From assembly GCF_008802405.1 (NCBI RefSeq), contig NZ_VZDO01000012.1:109750-173749 (forward strand): 64,000 nt of DNA, given 5' to 3'. Made by a program: the position numbers and the translations under genes. Of the stretch, positions 1 through 9,562 are shown piece after piece. Source of the stretch: Plantimonas leprariae (lineage in GTDB: Bacteria > Pseudomonadota > Alphaproteobacteria > Rhizobiales > Rhizobiaceae). Numbering within the stretch: position 1 is the stretch's first letter; each line of letters starts with the position of its first letter. Below the pieces are notes generated by a model. The model saw only the letters and a list, made by a program, of their open reading frames with translations, made no database searches and was not told the DNA's origin.

Positions 1-843
1 GATCTCAAGGTCGTGCGGGCGGACGAACAGGCGCGCCGGCCCGTCCGGCTCCGAGGCGTCCAGCCCAAGCGCCGAGCCGTCGAACAGCACCTGCCCGTTC
101 GTGACCGTCACCGGCAGGGTGCTCGACTCGCCGATGAACGAGAAGACGAAGGGCGTCGCCGGCCGGTCGTAGATGTCGTCGGCGATGCCGACCTGCTCGA
201 TCCGGCCCTGGCTCATCACCACGACCCGGTCGGCGAGCTCCAGCGCCTCCTCCTGATCGTGCGTCACGAAGATGGTGGTGTGGCCGGTCTTGTCGTGCAG
301 TTCGCGCAGCCAGCGGCGCAGGTCTTTGCGAACCTTGGCGTCGAGCGCGCCGAACGGCTCGTCGAGGAGGAGCACACGCGGCTCGATCGCCAGCGCCCGT
401 GCCAGCGCGACGCGCTGGCGCTGGCCGCCGGACAACTGGCGCGGAAAGCGGTTTTCCAGCCCCGGCAACTGGATGAGGTCGAGGAGCTCCAGCGCGCGCC
501 GGCGGATTTCGCCCTTCGCCGGCCGGGTGCCCTTCGGCCGCACCGACAGGCCGAAGCCGATATTGTCGGCCACCGTCATGTGGCGGAACAGTGCGTAGTG
601 CTGGAACACGAAGCCGACGTTGCGCTCCTGTACGCTCTTGTCGGAGGCATCGTCCGCGCCGAAGAAGATCTGCCCCTCGGTCGGGAACTCCAGCCCGGCG
701 ATGAGGCGGAGCAGCGTCGTCTTGCCGGAGCCGGACGGCCCGAGCAGCGCGATCAGCTCGCCCGAGCGAATGTCGAGCGAGACGTCGTGCAGCGCCGGAT
801 AGCGGTCGAACTCCTTGCGGACGTGTCTGACGGAGATTTCCAT
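1..843 (-). CDS. cysA: sulfate/thiosulfate import ATP-binding protein CysA (3' end outside window)
   Basis: This is the ATPase of the sulfate importer; it hydrolyses ATP on the cytoplasmic face to drive CysT/CysW. The 281 residues visible begin [12 protein letters not shown] and contain Walker [10 protein letters not shown], the Q-loop in [11 protein letters not shown], the ABC signature [15 protein letters not shown], Walker [13 protein letters not shown] and the switch His in [12 protein letters not shown]-terminal regulatory part begins near residue 240 and runs off the left edge. The ATG at 841-843 follows the cysW stop by one base on the transcribed strand, so the two genes are co-transcribed. 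The VRPHDLEI stretch near the edge is typical of CysA rather than of other CUT-type ATPases. The frame is open to base 1. Confidence 0.95.
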   Translation of the reverse strand, partial: MEISVRHVRKEFDRYPALHDVSLDIRSGELIALLGPSGSGKTTLLRLIAGLEFPTEGQIFFGADDASDKSVQERNVGFVFQHYALFRHMTVADNIGFGLSVRPKGTRPAKGEIRRRALELLDLIQLPGLENRFPRQLSGGQRQRVALARALAIEPRVLLLDEPFGALDAKVRKDLRRWLRELHDKTGHTTIFVTHDQEEALELADRVVVMSQGRIEQVGIADDIYDRPATPFVFSFIGESSTLPVTVTNGQVLFDGSALGLDASEPDGPARLFVRPHDLEI

Positions 844-844
844 A

Positions 845-1738
845 TCAGTGGCCCGGCTGCCCGGACGACATCTCGTCGCCGTAGCGCCATTCGAGGAAGG
901 TCTTCAGGGCGAGCGTCAGCAGCGCGAGCAGCGCCAGGAGGGAAGCCACGGCGAAGGCGGCCGAAAGCGGGAACTCGTTCGACAGGATCTCGGTCTGCAG
1001 CGGCATCGTATTGGTCTCGCCGCGGATGCGGCCGGAAACGACGGCGACCGCGCCGAACTCCCCCATCGCCCGGGCGTTGCAGAGGAGCACGCCGTAGAGC
1101 AGGCCCCACTTCACGTTCGGCAGCGTCACGCGCCGGAAGGTCTGCCACCCGGTCGCGCCGAGCGAGACCGCCGCCTCCTCGTCGCCCGTCCCCTGCTCCT
1201 GCATCAGCGGGATCAGTTCGCGCGCGACGAAGGGAAAGGTGACGAAGATCGTCGCGATGACGATGCCGGGCAGCGCGAAGATGATCGTGATCCCGTGAGC
1301 CTGCAGCCAGGGCCCGAAGTAGCCTTGGCTGCCGAAGAGCAGCACGTAGATCAGCCCGGCGATCACCGGCGACACCGAGAACGGCAGGTCGATCAGCGTC
1401 ACGAGCAGGCTCTTGCCCTTGAACTCGAACTTCGCGACCGCCCAGGCCGCCACCACCCCGAAGACGAGGTTCGAGGGCACCGCGATCGCCGCCACCAGCA
1501 GCGTCATGGTGATGGCGGAAAGCGTGTCCGGCTCGCGGATCGAGTCCCAGTAGGTGTCCAGCCCGTCTTTCAGAGCCTCCGCGAAGACCGAGACGAGCGG
1601 CAGGAACAGGAAGACGCCGACGAAGGCGAGCGCGATGCCGATCAGCAAGCGCCGCACGAGGGGCGGCTCCGTCGTGACGGCCGGTCGCCGGCGCGTACGA
1701 GGGGTGCCGGCAGCGCCGAGGCTCGGCTCAAGCGACAT
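845..1738 (-). CDS. cysW: sulfate ABC transporter permease CysW
   Basis: One of the two inner-membrane permeases of the sulfate importer, 297 residues. About six hydrophobic segments are visible, with the cytoplasmic EAA-type coupling loop around [22 protein letters not shown]. The family hallmark [13 protein letters not shown] is present. The start at 1738 is chosen because GGAGG lies 8 bases upstream; a longer in-frame ATG at 1783 would add 15 residues and has no ribosome-binding site. The start overlaps the end of cysT by 11 bases, which implies translational coupling. Confidence 0.94.
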   Translation of the reverse strand: MSLEPSLGAAGTPRTRRRPAVTTEPPLVRRLLIGIALAFVGVFLFLPLVSVFAEALKDGLDTYWDSIREPDTLSAITMTLLVAAIAVPSNLVFGVVAAWAVAKFEFKGKSLLVTLIDLPFSVSPVIAGLIYVLLFGSQGYFGPWLQAHGITIIFALPGIVIATIFVTFPFVARELIPLMQEQGTGDEEAAVSLGATGWQTFRRVTLPNVKWGLLYGVLLCNARAMGEFGAVAVVSGRIRGETNTMPLQTEILSNEFPLSAAFAVASLLALLALLTLALKTFLEWRYGDEMSSGQPGH

Positions 1739-2582
1739 GACCGAACCTCCGCCGGCTCCAGGTCTGGACGAGGTTGATCGCAAGCAGGATCGCGAATGAG
1801 ATCAGCAGCATCAAGGTCGCGATGGCGGTGGCGGCCGGGTAGTTGAACTCCTCAAGCCGGAAGACGATCAGCAGCGGCACGATCTCCGAGACGTAGGGCT
1901 GGTTGCCGGCGATGAAGATCACCGAGCCGTATTCGCCGATCGCCCGCGCGAAGGACAGCGCGTAGCCGGTCAGCATCGCCGGCACCAGCGAGGGCAGGAT
2001 GACGCGTACCACCGTCTGCAGCCGCGTCGCGCCGAGCGTTGCGGCCGCCTCCTCGTATTCGCGGTCGATCTCCTCGATCACCGGCTGCACGGTGCGCACC
2101 ATGAACGGCAGCGCCACGAAGGTCAGCGCCACCACGACGCCGAGCGGCGTGTAGGCGACCTTGATACCGAGCGGCGTCAGGAGTTCGCCGACCCAGCCGT
2201 TGCGGCTGTAGAGGCCGGCGAGGGTCAGTCCGGCGACGGCGGTCGGCAGCGCGAAGGGCAGGTCGATCGCCGCGTCCACCAGCCGCCGGCCCGGAAAACG
2301 ATAACGCACCAGCACCCAGGCCAGCAGGACGCCGAAGACGGCGTTGATCGTCGCGGCCGCGAAGGACGCGCCGAAGGTGAGGCGCATCGCGGCGAGCGTG
2401 CGCGGGTCGAAGGCGGTCGCGACGAAGCCCGACCAGCCAACGCCGGCCGAGCGGAGCAGCAGCGCGCCGAGCGGAATGAGGACGACGAGGCCGAGATAGG
2501 TGACGGTGAAACCGAAGGCCAGCCCGAAACCGGGAATGACGCTCGCACGCCTGAACGGGGCGAACCCCGCCGTTTTGCCCAT
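1728..2582 (-). CDS. cysT: sulfate ABC transporter permease CysT (CysU)
   Basis: The partner permease of CysW, 284 residues from the chosen start. It shows six predicted membrane segments, the coupling loop [23 protein letters not shown], and the motif [16 protein letters not shown] that separates CysT from other BPD permeases. I chose the ATG at 2582 because GGAGGGG lies about 6 bases upstream and 284 residues fits the family. An in-frame GTG at 2639 overlaps the sbp stop (GTGA) and would add 19 residues; it cannot be excluded. Confidence 0.93.
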   Translation of the reverse strand: MGKTAGFAPFRRASVIPGFGLAFGFTVTYLGLVVLIPLGALLLRSAGVGWSGFVATAFDPRTLAAMRLTFGASFAAATINAVFGVLLAWVLVRYRFPGRRLVDAAIDLPFALPTAVAGLTLAGLYSRNGWVGELLTPLGIKVAYTPLGVVVALTFVALPFMVRTVQPVIEEIDREYEEAAATLGATRLQTVVRVILPSLVPAMLTGYALSFARAIGEYGSVIFIAGNQPYVSEIVPLLIVFRLEEFNYPAATAIATLMLLISFAILLAINLVQTWSRRRFGHVA

Positions 2583-2635
2583 GAAGCCCCTCCGGTATCG
2601 CGACGACGCCGCGATACCGGCAAGCGCGCCTTCGC

Positions 2636-3652
2636 TCACTTAGCGGGTTTGTATAGCTGATCGAAGATGCCGCCGTCTCCGAAATGCTGCGGCTGCGCCT
2701 TTTCCCAGCCGCCGAAGATCGGATCGCGGATCGTCACGAGATCGAGCTTCGGGAAGCGCGCCACGTCCTCCGGGTCGGCGTCCTCGGGCTTGGAGGGCCG
2801 GTAGAAGTTCTTCGCGGCGATCTTCTGGCCTTCCGGCGAGTAGAGGTACTGGAGGTAGGCCTCCGCCACCTTGCGCGTGCCCTTGGCGTCGACGTTCTTG
2901 TCGACCACCGCCACCGGCGGCTCGGCCACGATGGAGAGCGAAGGCACGACGATGTCGAACTCGTCGTCGCCGAGCTCGTTCAGCGTCAGAAACGCCTCGT
3001 TCTCCCAGGCGATGAGCACGTCGCCGATGCCGCGCTGGGTGAAGGTCGTCGTGGCGCCCCGCGCGCCGGAGTCCAGCACCGGCACGTGGCGGAAGAGGTT
3101 CGCGACGTAGTCCTTCGTCTTCGCCTCGTCGCCGCCGTTCTGCTTCGCCGCCCAGGCCCAGGCCGCGAGATAGTTCCAGCGCGCCCCGCCGGAGGTCTTC
3201 GGGTTCGGCGTGATGACCTGGACGTCGTCCTTCACGAGGTCGCCCCAGTCCTTGATGCCCTTCGGGTTGCCTTCGCGCACGAGGAACACGATCGTCGACG
3301 TGTAGGGCGTCGAATGGTTCGGCAGGCGGTCCAGCCAGTCCGACTTGATGATGCCATTCTTCGCGATGGCGTCGATGTCGGCCTGCAGCGCCAGCGTCAC
3401 CACGTCGGCGTCTAGCCCGTCGATCACGGAGCGCGCCTGCGCGCCCGAGCCGCCATGCGACTGGCGCACCGTGACGCTCTCGCCGCCCTCTTTCTCCCAA
3501 TAATTGGAAAAGGCCTTGTTGAAGGCCTTGTAGAGCTCGCGCGTCGGGTCGTACGAGACGTTGAGGATCGTCTGGTCGGCGGCGAGCGCCGGCTGGGCCA
3601 CAAACAGCGCCAGCGCCGCTGCGGCGAGCAGTCTCGTTGCGATTCGTTTCAC
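2636..3652 (-). CDS. sbp: periplasmic sulfate-binding protein
   Basis: A 338-residue extracytoplasmic receptor that delivers sulfate to CysTWA. The N-terminus VKRIATRLL followed by a hydrophobic core and ALA-AD gives a Sec signal peptide cleaved near residue 24. Family motifs are [17 protein letters not shown] just after the cleavage site, [17 protein letters not shown], and [19 protein letters not shown]. The GTG at 3652 is preferred because AGGAG lies 8 bases upstream and it places the signal peptide at the N-terminus; an ATG at 3679 would prepend nine residues encoded by the leader inverted repeat. It is the first gene of the sulfate operon and could also accept thiosulfate. Confidence 0.92.
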   Translation of the reverse strand: MKRIATRLLAAAALALFVAQPALAADQTILNVSYDPTRELYKAFNKAFSNYWEKEGGESVTVRQSHGGSGAQARSVIDGLDADVVTLALQADIDAIAKNGIIKSDWLDRLPNHSTPYTSTIVFLVREGNPKGIKDWGDLVKDDVQVITPNPKTSGGARWNYLAAWAWAAKQNGGDEAKTKDYVANLFRHVPVLDSGARGATTTFTQRGIGDVLIAWENEAFLTLNELGDDEFDIVVPSLSIVAEPPVAVVDKNVDAKGTRKVAEAYLQYLYSPEGQKIAAKNFYRPSKPEDADPEDVARFPKLDLVTIRDPIFGGWEKAQPQHFGDGGIFDQLYKPAK

Positions 3653-3661
3653 GTGGGGTCT

Positions 3662-3676
3662 CCTGAACGGTTCAGG
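3662..3676 (-). promoter_or_regulatory. inverted repeat overlapping the sbp ribosome-binding site
   Basis: CCTGAAC and GTTCAGG form a perfect 7-bp inverted repeat around a single central base. On the mRNA side the second arm runs into the AGGAG that precedes the sbp GTG. As RNA it could fold as a 6-bp stem with a 3-base loop and hide part of that AGGAG; as DNA it could be a dimer-binding site. Confidence 0.35.
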
Positions 3677-3722
3677 CATCCTCGACGAGGCGACGGGAAG
3701 GAACCAGTTGGACTTGGTTCGA

Positions 3723-3753
3723 AGTCTACCGCTTTCGTAGAATTTCGTATCAA
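3723..3753 (-). promoter_or_regulatory. candidate promoter of the sulfate operon with direct repeats in its spacer
   Basis: Reading on the minus strand, TTGATA (3748-3753) matches a -35 box at 5 of 6 positions and TAGACT (3723-3728) matches a -10 box at 4 of 6, with a 19-bp spacer. Two copies of TACGAAA, exactly 10 bp apart (3743-3749 and 3733-3739), fall inside the spacer on one face of the helix. This would suit an activator, as the spacer is longer than the 17-bp optimum. No experiment supports it here. Confidence 0.35.
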
Positions 3754-3890
3754 CGGAAAGCTAGGCGGCGAAACGAGCCGTTCCATCACCGGTCGTTCGC
3801 CGCGGAAGCGTTAGCGTCCCGATCGCGAAGCCGATATGAAACGCGTCTCGGGCCCGGCCACGAAGCCGGACACGCGCAGCGGAGGCCGGA

Positions 3891-4781
3891 ATGCGGGTCG
3901 CGTCGATCGGTGAGTGCATGGTGGAACTGCGCGAGCGGCCGGACGGCACGCTGACGCGCGGCTTCGGCGGCGACACGCTGAACACCGCCGTATACCTCGC
4001 GCGTCTCGGCATACCGGTCGACTACGTCACGGCGCTCGGCGACGACGCGTGGAGCGACGAGATGCTGGCGGCCTGGGGCGCGGAGGGCGTCAGCACGGGG
4101 TTCGTGCAGCGGTTGCCGAGCCGTCTGCCCGGCCTCTACATCATCCAGACGGACGCGAAAGGCGAGCGCCGCTTCTCTTACTGGCGCGATTCCGCGGCGG
4201 CACGCCGGCTCTTCGACCACATTGAGCCGGACGCGCTGGACCCGTTCGACCTCGTCTACGTCTCCGGCATCACGCTCTCGATCTACGATCCGCCGTCGCG
4301 GGAGAAGCTGTTCGCGATGCTGGACCGGGTGCAAAACCGCGGCGGGCGCGTCGCTTTCGACACCAACTTCCGGCCGCGCGGCTGGCCGGACAAAGCGGTC
4401 GCGGCCGAACTCTACACGCGGATGTTCCGGAGCGCCGACATCGTGCTCGCCTCCGTCGAGGACCTGACGCTGCTGCACGGCGAAGTGGGCGAGGCGGAAC
4501 TATTGCGCCACGCCGTGGGCAAGGAGATCGTCCTCAAGCTCGACCAACCCGCCTGCCGGGTGTTGCACGAGGAGACCGAGGCGATGGTCGAAGCCGCGCC
4601 CGTCTCGAACGTCGTCGACACCACTGCGGCCGGCGACAGCTTCGCGGCCGCCTATCTCGCCTCCCGGCTGCGCGGGGTCCCGCCGAAGGAAGCCGCCCGC
4701 GCCGGCCACGACCTCGCCGGCATCGTCGTCGGCCATCCCGGCGCGATCGTGCCGCGCGAGGCGACGGGTGCGGTCAGGTGA
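3891..4781 (+). CDS. kdgK: 2-keto-3-deoxygluconate kinase (PfkB family)
   Basis: The 296-residue product phosphorylates 2-keto-3-deoxygluconate, the point where the glucuronate and galacturonate branches meet, giving KDPG. The PfkB/ribokinase fold is shown by the N-terminal GGDTLNTAVYLARLG substrate loop and the C-terminal ATP/anion-hole motif DTTAAGDSFAAAYLASRL, with the catalytic base Asp near residue 249. The ATG is preceded by GGAGG with a 5-base gap. It lies on plus and converges on uxaA with an 8-base tail overlap, so it is in the uronate region but in a separate transcript. Other PfkB sugar kinases look similar; the neighbours uxaA, uxuA and uxaC make the KDG assignment strong. Confidence 0.88.
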   Translation: MRVASIGECMVELRERPDGTLTRGFGGDTLNTAVYLARLGIPVDYVTALGDDAWSDEMLAAWGAEGVSTGFVQRLPSRLPGLYIIQTDAKGERRFSYWRDSAAARRLFDHIEPDALDPFDLVYVSGITLSIYDPPSREKLFAMLDRVQNRGGRVAFDTNFRPRGWPDKAVAAELYTRMFRSADIVLASVEDLTLLHGEVGEAELLRHAVGKEIVLKLDQPACRVLHEETEAMVEAAPVSNVVDTTAAGDSFAAAYLASRLRGVPPKEAARAGHDLAGIVVGHPGAIVPREATGAVR

Positions 4782-6312
4782 CCGCGCCGAGCTGCCAGGG
4801 CACGAACTCATTGTCGCCGTAATCGTAGATCTCGCTTTGCGTCTTCTCGCCGGACGCGACGGCGAGGAGCTTCTCGAACATCGCCGCGCCGGCCGCTTCG
4901 ATCGTCTCGCGGCCGGTGACGATGCCGCCGCAGTTGACGTCCATGTCGTCGCTCATGTGCTCGTACATGGCGTCGTTGGTCGCCACCTTGATCGTCGGCA
5001 CCGGCTTCCAGCCGGAGACCGAGCCTCGGCCGGTGGTGAAGATCACCATGTTGCAGCCGCCAGCGATCTGGCCCGTCACGGCGACGGGGTCGTAGCCGGG
5101 CGTGTCCATGAACACGAAGCCGGTCTTCGTGATCGGCTCGGCATACTCGTAGACGGCTTCCAGCGGCATCGAGCCGCCCTTCGCCACCGCGCCGAGCGAC
5201 TTCTCGAGGATGGTGGTGAGGCCGCCGGCCTTGTTGCCGTGCGAGGGGTTGTTGTTCAGCTCCGCCCCGTGCCGGGCGGTGTATTCGCGCCACCATTCGA
5301 TCCGCCTCATCAGCTTCTCGGCGACGGCCGGCGTCACCGCGCGACGCGTCAGCAGGTGCTCCGCGCCGTAGATCTCCGGCGTCTCGGCGAGGCAGGACGT
5401 GCCGCCGTGCCGAACCAAGAGGTCGGAGCAGATCCCCAGCGCCGGGTTGGCGGAGATGCCGGAATAACCGTCCGAGCCGCCGCATTCGAGCGCGAGCTTC
5501 AGGCCGGACAGCGGCTGCGCCGTCCGCTCCGCCGCGTTCACCTGCGGCAGCATCTCGCCGATGATCGCCGCCGCGGTCTCCACGGTCTTCCGCGTGCCGC
5601 CGAGCTGCTGGATCGTCATCGTCCGGAGCAGCGGCCCCTCGTCGAGGCCGTATTTCTCGGTGATCGCCGAGATTTGGTTCGTCTCGCAGCCGAGCCCGAT
5701 CATCAGGATCGCGCCGAAGTTCGGGTTCTTCGCGTAGCCGGAAAGCGTGCGGGTCAGGTAGGTGTAGCCCTCCGTCTGCAGCCCTAGCGCGCAGCCCTGC
5801 CCGTGCGTCAGCGCCACGACCCCGTCGACGTTCGGGAAGCCGTCGAGCCCGCCGCGCCGGTTGAAATGGTCGGCGATCGCCCGCGACACCGTCGCCGAGC
5901 AGTTCACCGACGATACGATGCCGATGTAGTTGCGCGTTCCCACCTGCCCGTCGGCGCGCAGATACCCCTGGAAGGTCCGGCGCTCGCTTTCCGGGAACAG
6001 CGGCGTCTGCCGGCCGTCGCTGGCGAAACGGTGCTCGGCCGCCGAGTCCTGCATCGCGAGGTTCTGCAGGTGGACGTGCTCGCCGGGCTCGATCACCCGC
6101 GAGGCGTGGCCGATGGCCTGCCCGTACTTCGTCACGGTCTCGTCCGGCTCGATCCGGCGCAGCGCCACCTTGTGGCCGCTTGGGATCGCGTCCCGCGCCC
6201 GGATGCCGCCGGTACCGATCGGCTCGCCGGCCGCGATCGGCTGGCGGGCGACGGCGACGTTGTCGTGGGGGTGGAGGCGGATGGTCGGCGAAACGGCTTC
6301 GAGCACGGACAT
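4774..6312 (-). CDS. uxaA: altronate dehydratase
   Basis: The 512-residue enzyme removes water from D-altronate to give 2-keto-3-deoxygluconate in galacturonate breakdown. The first 100 residues match the SAF-like N-terminal domain (HPHDNVAVARQPIAAGE). The large C-terminal domain carries UxaA-family motifs GYLRADGQVGTRNYIGI, THGQGCALG, LGCETNQ, ECGGSDGYSGISANPALG and VNCGGIVTG; the conserved Cys residues probably bind the Fe2+ cofactor. It is full length and unsplit, unlike relatives that use two polypeptides. It is the last gene of the uronate operon, 21 bases after the reductase gene. Confidence 0.93.
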   Translation of the reverse strand: MSVLEAVSPTIRLHPHDNVAVARQPIAAGEPIGTGGIRARDAIPSGHKVALRRIEPDETVTKYGQAIGHASRVIEPGEHVHLQNLAMQDSAAEHRFASDGRQTPLFPESERRTFQGYLRADGQVGTRNYIGIVSSVNCSATVSRAIADHFNRRGGLDGFPNVDGVVALTHGQGCALGLQTEGYTYLTRTLSGYAKNPNFGAILMIGLGCETNQISAITEKYGLDEGPLLRTMTIQQLGGTRKTVETAAAIIGEMLPQVNAAERTAQPLSGLKLALECGGSDGYSGISANPALGICSDLLVRHGGTSCLAETPEIYGAEHLLTRRAVTPAVAEKLMRRIEWWREYTARHGAELNNNPSHGNKAGGLTTILEKSLGAVAKGGSMPLEAVYEYAEPITKTGFVFMDTPGYDPVAVTGQIAGGCNMVIFTTGRGSVSGWKPVPTIKVATNDAMYEHMSDDMDVNCGGIVTGRETIEAAGAAMFEKLLAVASGEKTQSEIYDYGDNEFVPWQLGAVT

Positions 6313-6333
6313 GGCGGTGATGGACTCCCGGCC

Positions 6334-7809
6334 TCAAGCGGCCTCGTAGGCGGTGACAGTCCGCGCGGCACCCTTCTCGCGCAAGTCATGCAGCCGGGCG
6401 AGAACGGTGCGGCGGAAAGCGTGCGACGCCGGCAGATCGGTGCCGAAGACTTGGGCGAATCCAAGATAGTTATCAAGGATGTCGCCGGGGTTTTCGAGCT
6501 GCGCCGTCGCGGCGGCGATGCGGCCGGCCAGCGGGTCGCGCACGTCGATCGCGCCGCCCTTCTCGTCGCGGCCGCGGGCGTAGATCATCCAGGCCGCGAG
6601 GCCGAGCGCCAGCCGGTCGAACGGCAGCCCCGCCTTCAGCCGGTCGCGGATCGTGCCGAGCAGGCGCTGCGGCACCTTCTGGGAACCGTCCATCGCGATC
6701 TGCCAGGTGCGGTGGCGCAGCGCCGGATTGCGGAACCGCGCGACGAGTTCGGCCTGATAGGCGGCAAGGTCGAAGCCGGGGAGCGCGGGCAGCGTCGGGC
6801 CGGCCTCCTCCCGCATCAGCCCTTCCACCAGAGGCGCGAAGCCGGGCGCGGCCATCGTCTCCGCCACCGTCTCATAGCCGGCGAGATAGCCGAGATAGGC
6901 GAGCGTCGAGTGCGAACCGTTGAGGAGCCGAAGCTTCATCAATTCGAACGGCGCGACATCCGCGACGAAGGTCGCGCCGCTGGCCGCCCAGTCCGGCCGG
7001 CCGTTCGGGAAGCGGTCCTCGATCACCCATTGCGAGAAGGGCTCGGTCATCACCGGCCACGCGTCCCGAACCCCGAGGGCGTTCGCGACGAGGTCGCGGT
7101 CGGCATCGGTGGTGGCCGGCACGATGCGGTCGATCATCGTGGACGGACAGGCGACCTCGCCCGCCGCATAGGCGCCGAGATCGGGGTCGCGGAGCGTCGC
7201 GAAGCGCCGGAAGACGCGCGCCAGCGTCTCGCCGTTCGCCGCGAGGTTGTCGCAGGAAAGGAGCGTCAGCGCCGGCAGGCCAGCGGCGCGGCGGCGCGCC
7301 GTCGCTTCCGCGAGGAAGCCGACCGCCGTCCGCGGCGCTCCCGGGTTCGCCAGATCGTGCTCGATGTCGGAATGGGCCTCGTCGAGTTCGCCCGTCGCCG
7401 GATGGTGGCAGTAGCCCTTCTCGGTGACGGTCAGCGAGGCGATGCGCGCTTCTGGGTCTGCGAGGGCCGCCAGCACAGCTTCAGGATTTTCCGGCGCGAC
7501 GAGGCTCTGGCGGATGCCGCCGACTACCTGGAACCGGTCGCCCTCCCCGTTCCGCACCGCGACGGTGTAGAGCCCGTCCTGCGGCTCCAGCGCGTCGCGG
7601 GTGTCGGGGCTCCGCAGCGACACGCCGACCGTGCCCCAGCGCGCGTCGCCGGCTTCGAGCGAGCGTTCCGTATAGACCGTCTGATGCGCGCGGTGGAACG
7701 CGCCGAGGCCGAGATGCACGATGCCGTTCGCGAGGCCGGCCCGGTCGTAGCGCGGCCGCTCAATCGTCTCGGGCAGGTCGTGGAGCGTGGCGTCGGAAAG
7801 GCGGTCCAT
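6334..7809 (-). CDS. uxuB: fructuronate/tagaturonate reductase (mannitol dehydrogenase family)
   Basis: An NAD(H)-dependent oxidoreductase of 491 residues in the polyol-specific long-chain dehydrogenase family. The cofactor-binding N-terminus reads IVHLGLGAFHRAHQ; the family active-site signature KxxxxNxxHS appears as KLRLLNGSHS, and PSTMIDRIVP is also conserved. Between uxaA and uxaC it should reduce D-fructuronate to D-mannonate, D-tagaturonate to D-altronate, or both. Sequence cannot separate UxuB from UxaB. It is the only such reductase in the window although dehydratases for both products are present. It starts 2 bases after the upstream permease gene ends. Confidence 0.85.
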   Translation of the reverse strand: MDRLSDATLHDLPETIERPRYDRAGLANGIVHLGLGAFHRAHQTVYTERSLEAGDARWGTVGVSLRSPDTRDALEPQDGLYTVAVRNGEGDRFQVVGGIRQSLVAPENPEAVLAALADPEARIASLTVTEKGYCHHPATGELDEAHSDIEHDLANPGAPRTAVGFLAEATARRRAAGLPALTLLSCDNLAANGETLARVFRRFATLRDPDLGAYAAGEVACPSTMIDRIVPATTDADRDLVANALGVRDAWPVMTEPFSQWVIEDRFPNGRPDWAASGATFVADVAPFELMKLRLLNGSHSTLAYLGYLAGYETVAETMAAPGFAPLVEGLMREEAGPTLPALPGFDLAAYQAELVARFRNPALRHRTWQIAMDGSQKVPQRLLGTIRDRLKAGLPFDRLALGLAAWMIYARGRDEKGGAIDVRDPLAGRIAAATAQLENPGDILDNYLGFAQVFGTDLPASHAFRRTVLARLHDLREKGAARTVTAYEAA

Positions 7810-7811
7810 CG

Positions 7812-8654
7812 TCAATGTGCCGGCTCCTGCTTGGACCTCGCGACGATCTGCGTCGGGTTGACGAACTGCAGCGCCAATATCAGCCAGAACAAGGTCGTGA
7901 TCATATAGACCACCGCCATCGCGTCGATCGACTGCGCCGCCCGGACGCCCGAGGCGAAGACCGCGTAGTAGAGCGAGACGACCAGCGTCTGGCTCGTCGG
8001 CCCGGCGACGAGGAAGGTCAGCTCGAACATCGCGATGGTGCGGACCAGCACGAGCAGCAGCGCCGCCAGCATGCCCGGCACGAGGAGCGGCAGGAGGATG
8101 CGCACGAACAGGCTCCACGTTCCCGCGCCGAAGACGCGCGCTGCCGCCTCGACCCGTGGGTCGATCTGCTCGATGAAAGGGATCATCACCAGCACCACGA
8201 AGGGGATCGAGGGCACGAGGTTGATGAGTACGACGCCGGTCAGCGTGCCGCCGAGCCCGGCCTGATAGAGCAGCGTCGCCAGCGGGATGCCGTAGGTCAG
8301 CGGCGGCACCAGCAGCGGCAGGAGGAACAGGAGCACCGCAAAGCGCTTGCCAGGGAAGTCGCGGCGCGCCAGCGCGTAGGCCGCCGTCACCCCGATGATG
8401 CCTGAGATCAGCGTCACCGCGAACACGGCTTGGAACGTGACGAAGAGCACGTCGGAAAGCTGGAACTCGCGCCAGGCGCTCGCGTACCACCGCGTCGTGT
8501 AGCCCGTCGGCAGCGCCGTACCGGACCAGCGGCGCGCAAAGGAGTTCAGCACCACCGTCGCGACGACGCCGACGAGATTCAGGACGAAGAGCGCCGTGAC
8601 CGCCCAAACGGCGAAACGCCAGAGCTTCGATAGGAGACCGGTGTTGCGGATCAT
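7812..8654 (-). CDS. ABC transporter permease (PotC/ThiP-like, uronate locus)
   Basis: A 280-residue inner-membrane permease. The N-terminus MIRNTGLLSKLWR leads into the first of about six hydrophobic segments. The cytoplasmic coupling loop is around RVEAAARVFGAGTWSLFVRILLP. It overlaps the preceding permease gene by ATGA at 8651-8654 and ends 2 bases before the reductase gene. With its neighbours it forms a one-ATPase, two-permease, one-receptor importer of the polyamine/iron/phosphonate type. That family does not usually carry uronates, so the substrate is inferred only from context. Confidence 0.85.
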   Translation of the reverse strand: MIRNTGLLSKLWRFAVWAVTALFVLNLVGVVATVVLNSFARRWSGTALPTGYTTRWYASAWREFQLSDVLFVTFQAVFAVTLISGIIGVTAAYALARRDFPGKRFAVLLFLLPLLVPPLTYGIPLATLLYQAGLGGTLTGVVLINLVPSIPFVVLVMIPFIEQIDPRVEAAARVFGAGTWSLFVRILLPLLVPGMLAALLLVLVRTIAMFELTFLVAGPTSQTLVVSLYYAVFASGVRAAQSIDAMAVVYMITTLFWLILALQFVNPTQIVARSKQEPAH

Positions 8655-9562
8655 CCCTTCGTCCCCCCGGTCGGTCCGCGGTAGAACAGCCGCCGCAGCG
8701 CGAGCACGGCCACGACCACCAGAAGCTGCACCAGCGCCATCAGGATCGCGATCGCGGAGCCAAAGGAATGGTCGTAGGCCTCGAAGGCCGCGCTGTAGGC
8801 GGCGATCGACATGACACGGGTCGGCCCCGCCGGTGCGCCGAGCAGCACGGCGGACGGAAACACCGCGAAGGCCTGGACGAAGCTCAGACAGAAGGTGACG
8901 GCGAGGCCCGGCACGAGGAGCGGCAGGAAGACGTGGAGGAAGCGCTTCCGCGCATTGGCGCCGAGCGTCGCGCCGGCCTGCTCGATCGCCGGATCGATGC
9001 CGGTGACGTAGGAGAGCGTCAGCAGGAACGAGAACGGGAAGCCGGTGATCAGCAGCGAGGCGAAGACGCCCCAGTAGTTGTTGGTCAGCCGAAGCGGCCG
9101 GTCGATCAGGTGGAGGAAGACGAGCGTCTGGTTGAACCAGCCGCGCGGCCCAAGGAAGTTCAGGAGGCCTTCGGCGACGAGCACGGTGCCGAGCGTGATC
9201 GGCAGGACGAGGATCGTCGTCAGAAGACGCTGTCGGCGCATCAGGCGCACGCGCATCGCGATCGGCACCGCGAGCGCGAGGTTCAACACTGTCACCGGCA
9301 GCGCGAGCCAGAGCGTCGCCGCGATCGTGTCGCGCTGGAACGGGTCGGCGAAGAAGCGCTGGTAGTTCGCGTACCACGCGCCGCCGTCCTTGGGCGTCAG
9401 CGAGTCGACGAGGCCGTACGCGAACGGGTAGATGAACAGGCCGAGGATCGCGACGAGCCCCGGCAGAAGGAGCAGCGTCGTCGCGTCGAAGCCGCGCGCG
9501 GCGAGCCGCAGCCGCAGCGACGGCGTCGCGGCGGCTTCGCCCGGATGCGCCAGCGCCGTCAT
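8651..9562 (-). CDS. ABC transporter permease (PotB-like, uronate locus)
   Basis: A 303-residue membrane protein. A long first hydrophobic stretch (TTLLLLPGLVAILGLFIYPF) is followed by a periplasmic segment and five more predicted helices. The coupling loop is in EQAGATLGANARKRFLHVFLPLLVPG. It overlaps both neighbours by four bases (ATGA with the ATPase gene at 9559-9562 and with the second permease gene at 8651-8654), so the three transporter genes are translationally coupled. Confidence 0.86.
   Translation of the reverse strand: MTALAHPGEAAATPSLRLRLAARGFDATTLLLLPGLVAILGLFIYPFAYGLVDSLTPKDGGAWYANYQRFFADPFQRDTIAATLWLALPVTVLNLALAVPIAMRVRLMRRQRLLTTILVLPITLGTVLVAEGLLNFLGPRGWFNQTLVFLHLIDRPLRLTNNYWGVFASLLITGFPFSFLLTLSYVTGIDPAIEQAGATLGANARKRFLHVFLPLLVPGLAVTFCLSFVQAFAVFPSAVLLGAPAGPTRVMSIAAYSAAFEAYDHSFGSAIAILMALVQLLVVVAVLALRRLFYRGPTGGTKG

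Noticed and set aside
3646..3655. GTTTCACGTG, half of a parS site, at the sbp start
   Set aside because: Only one arm matches; the other reads GGGGT. It is explained by the GTG start codon followed by AAA CG.
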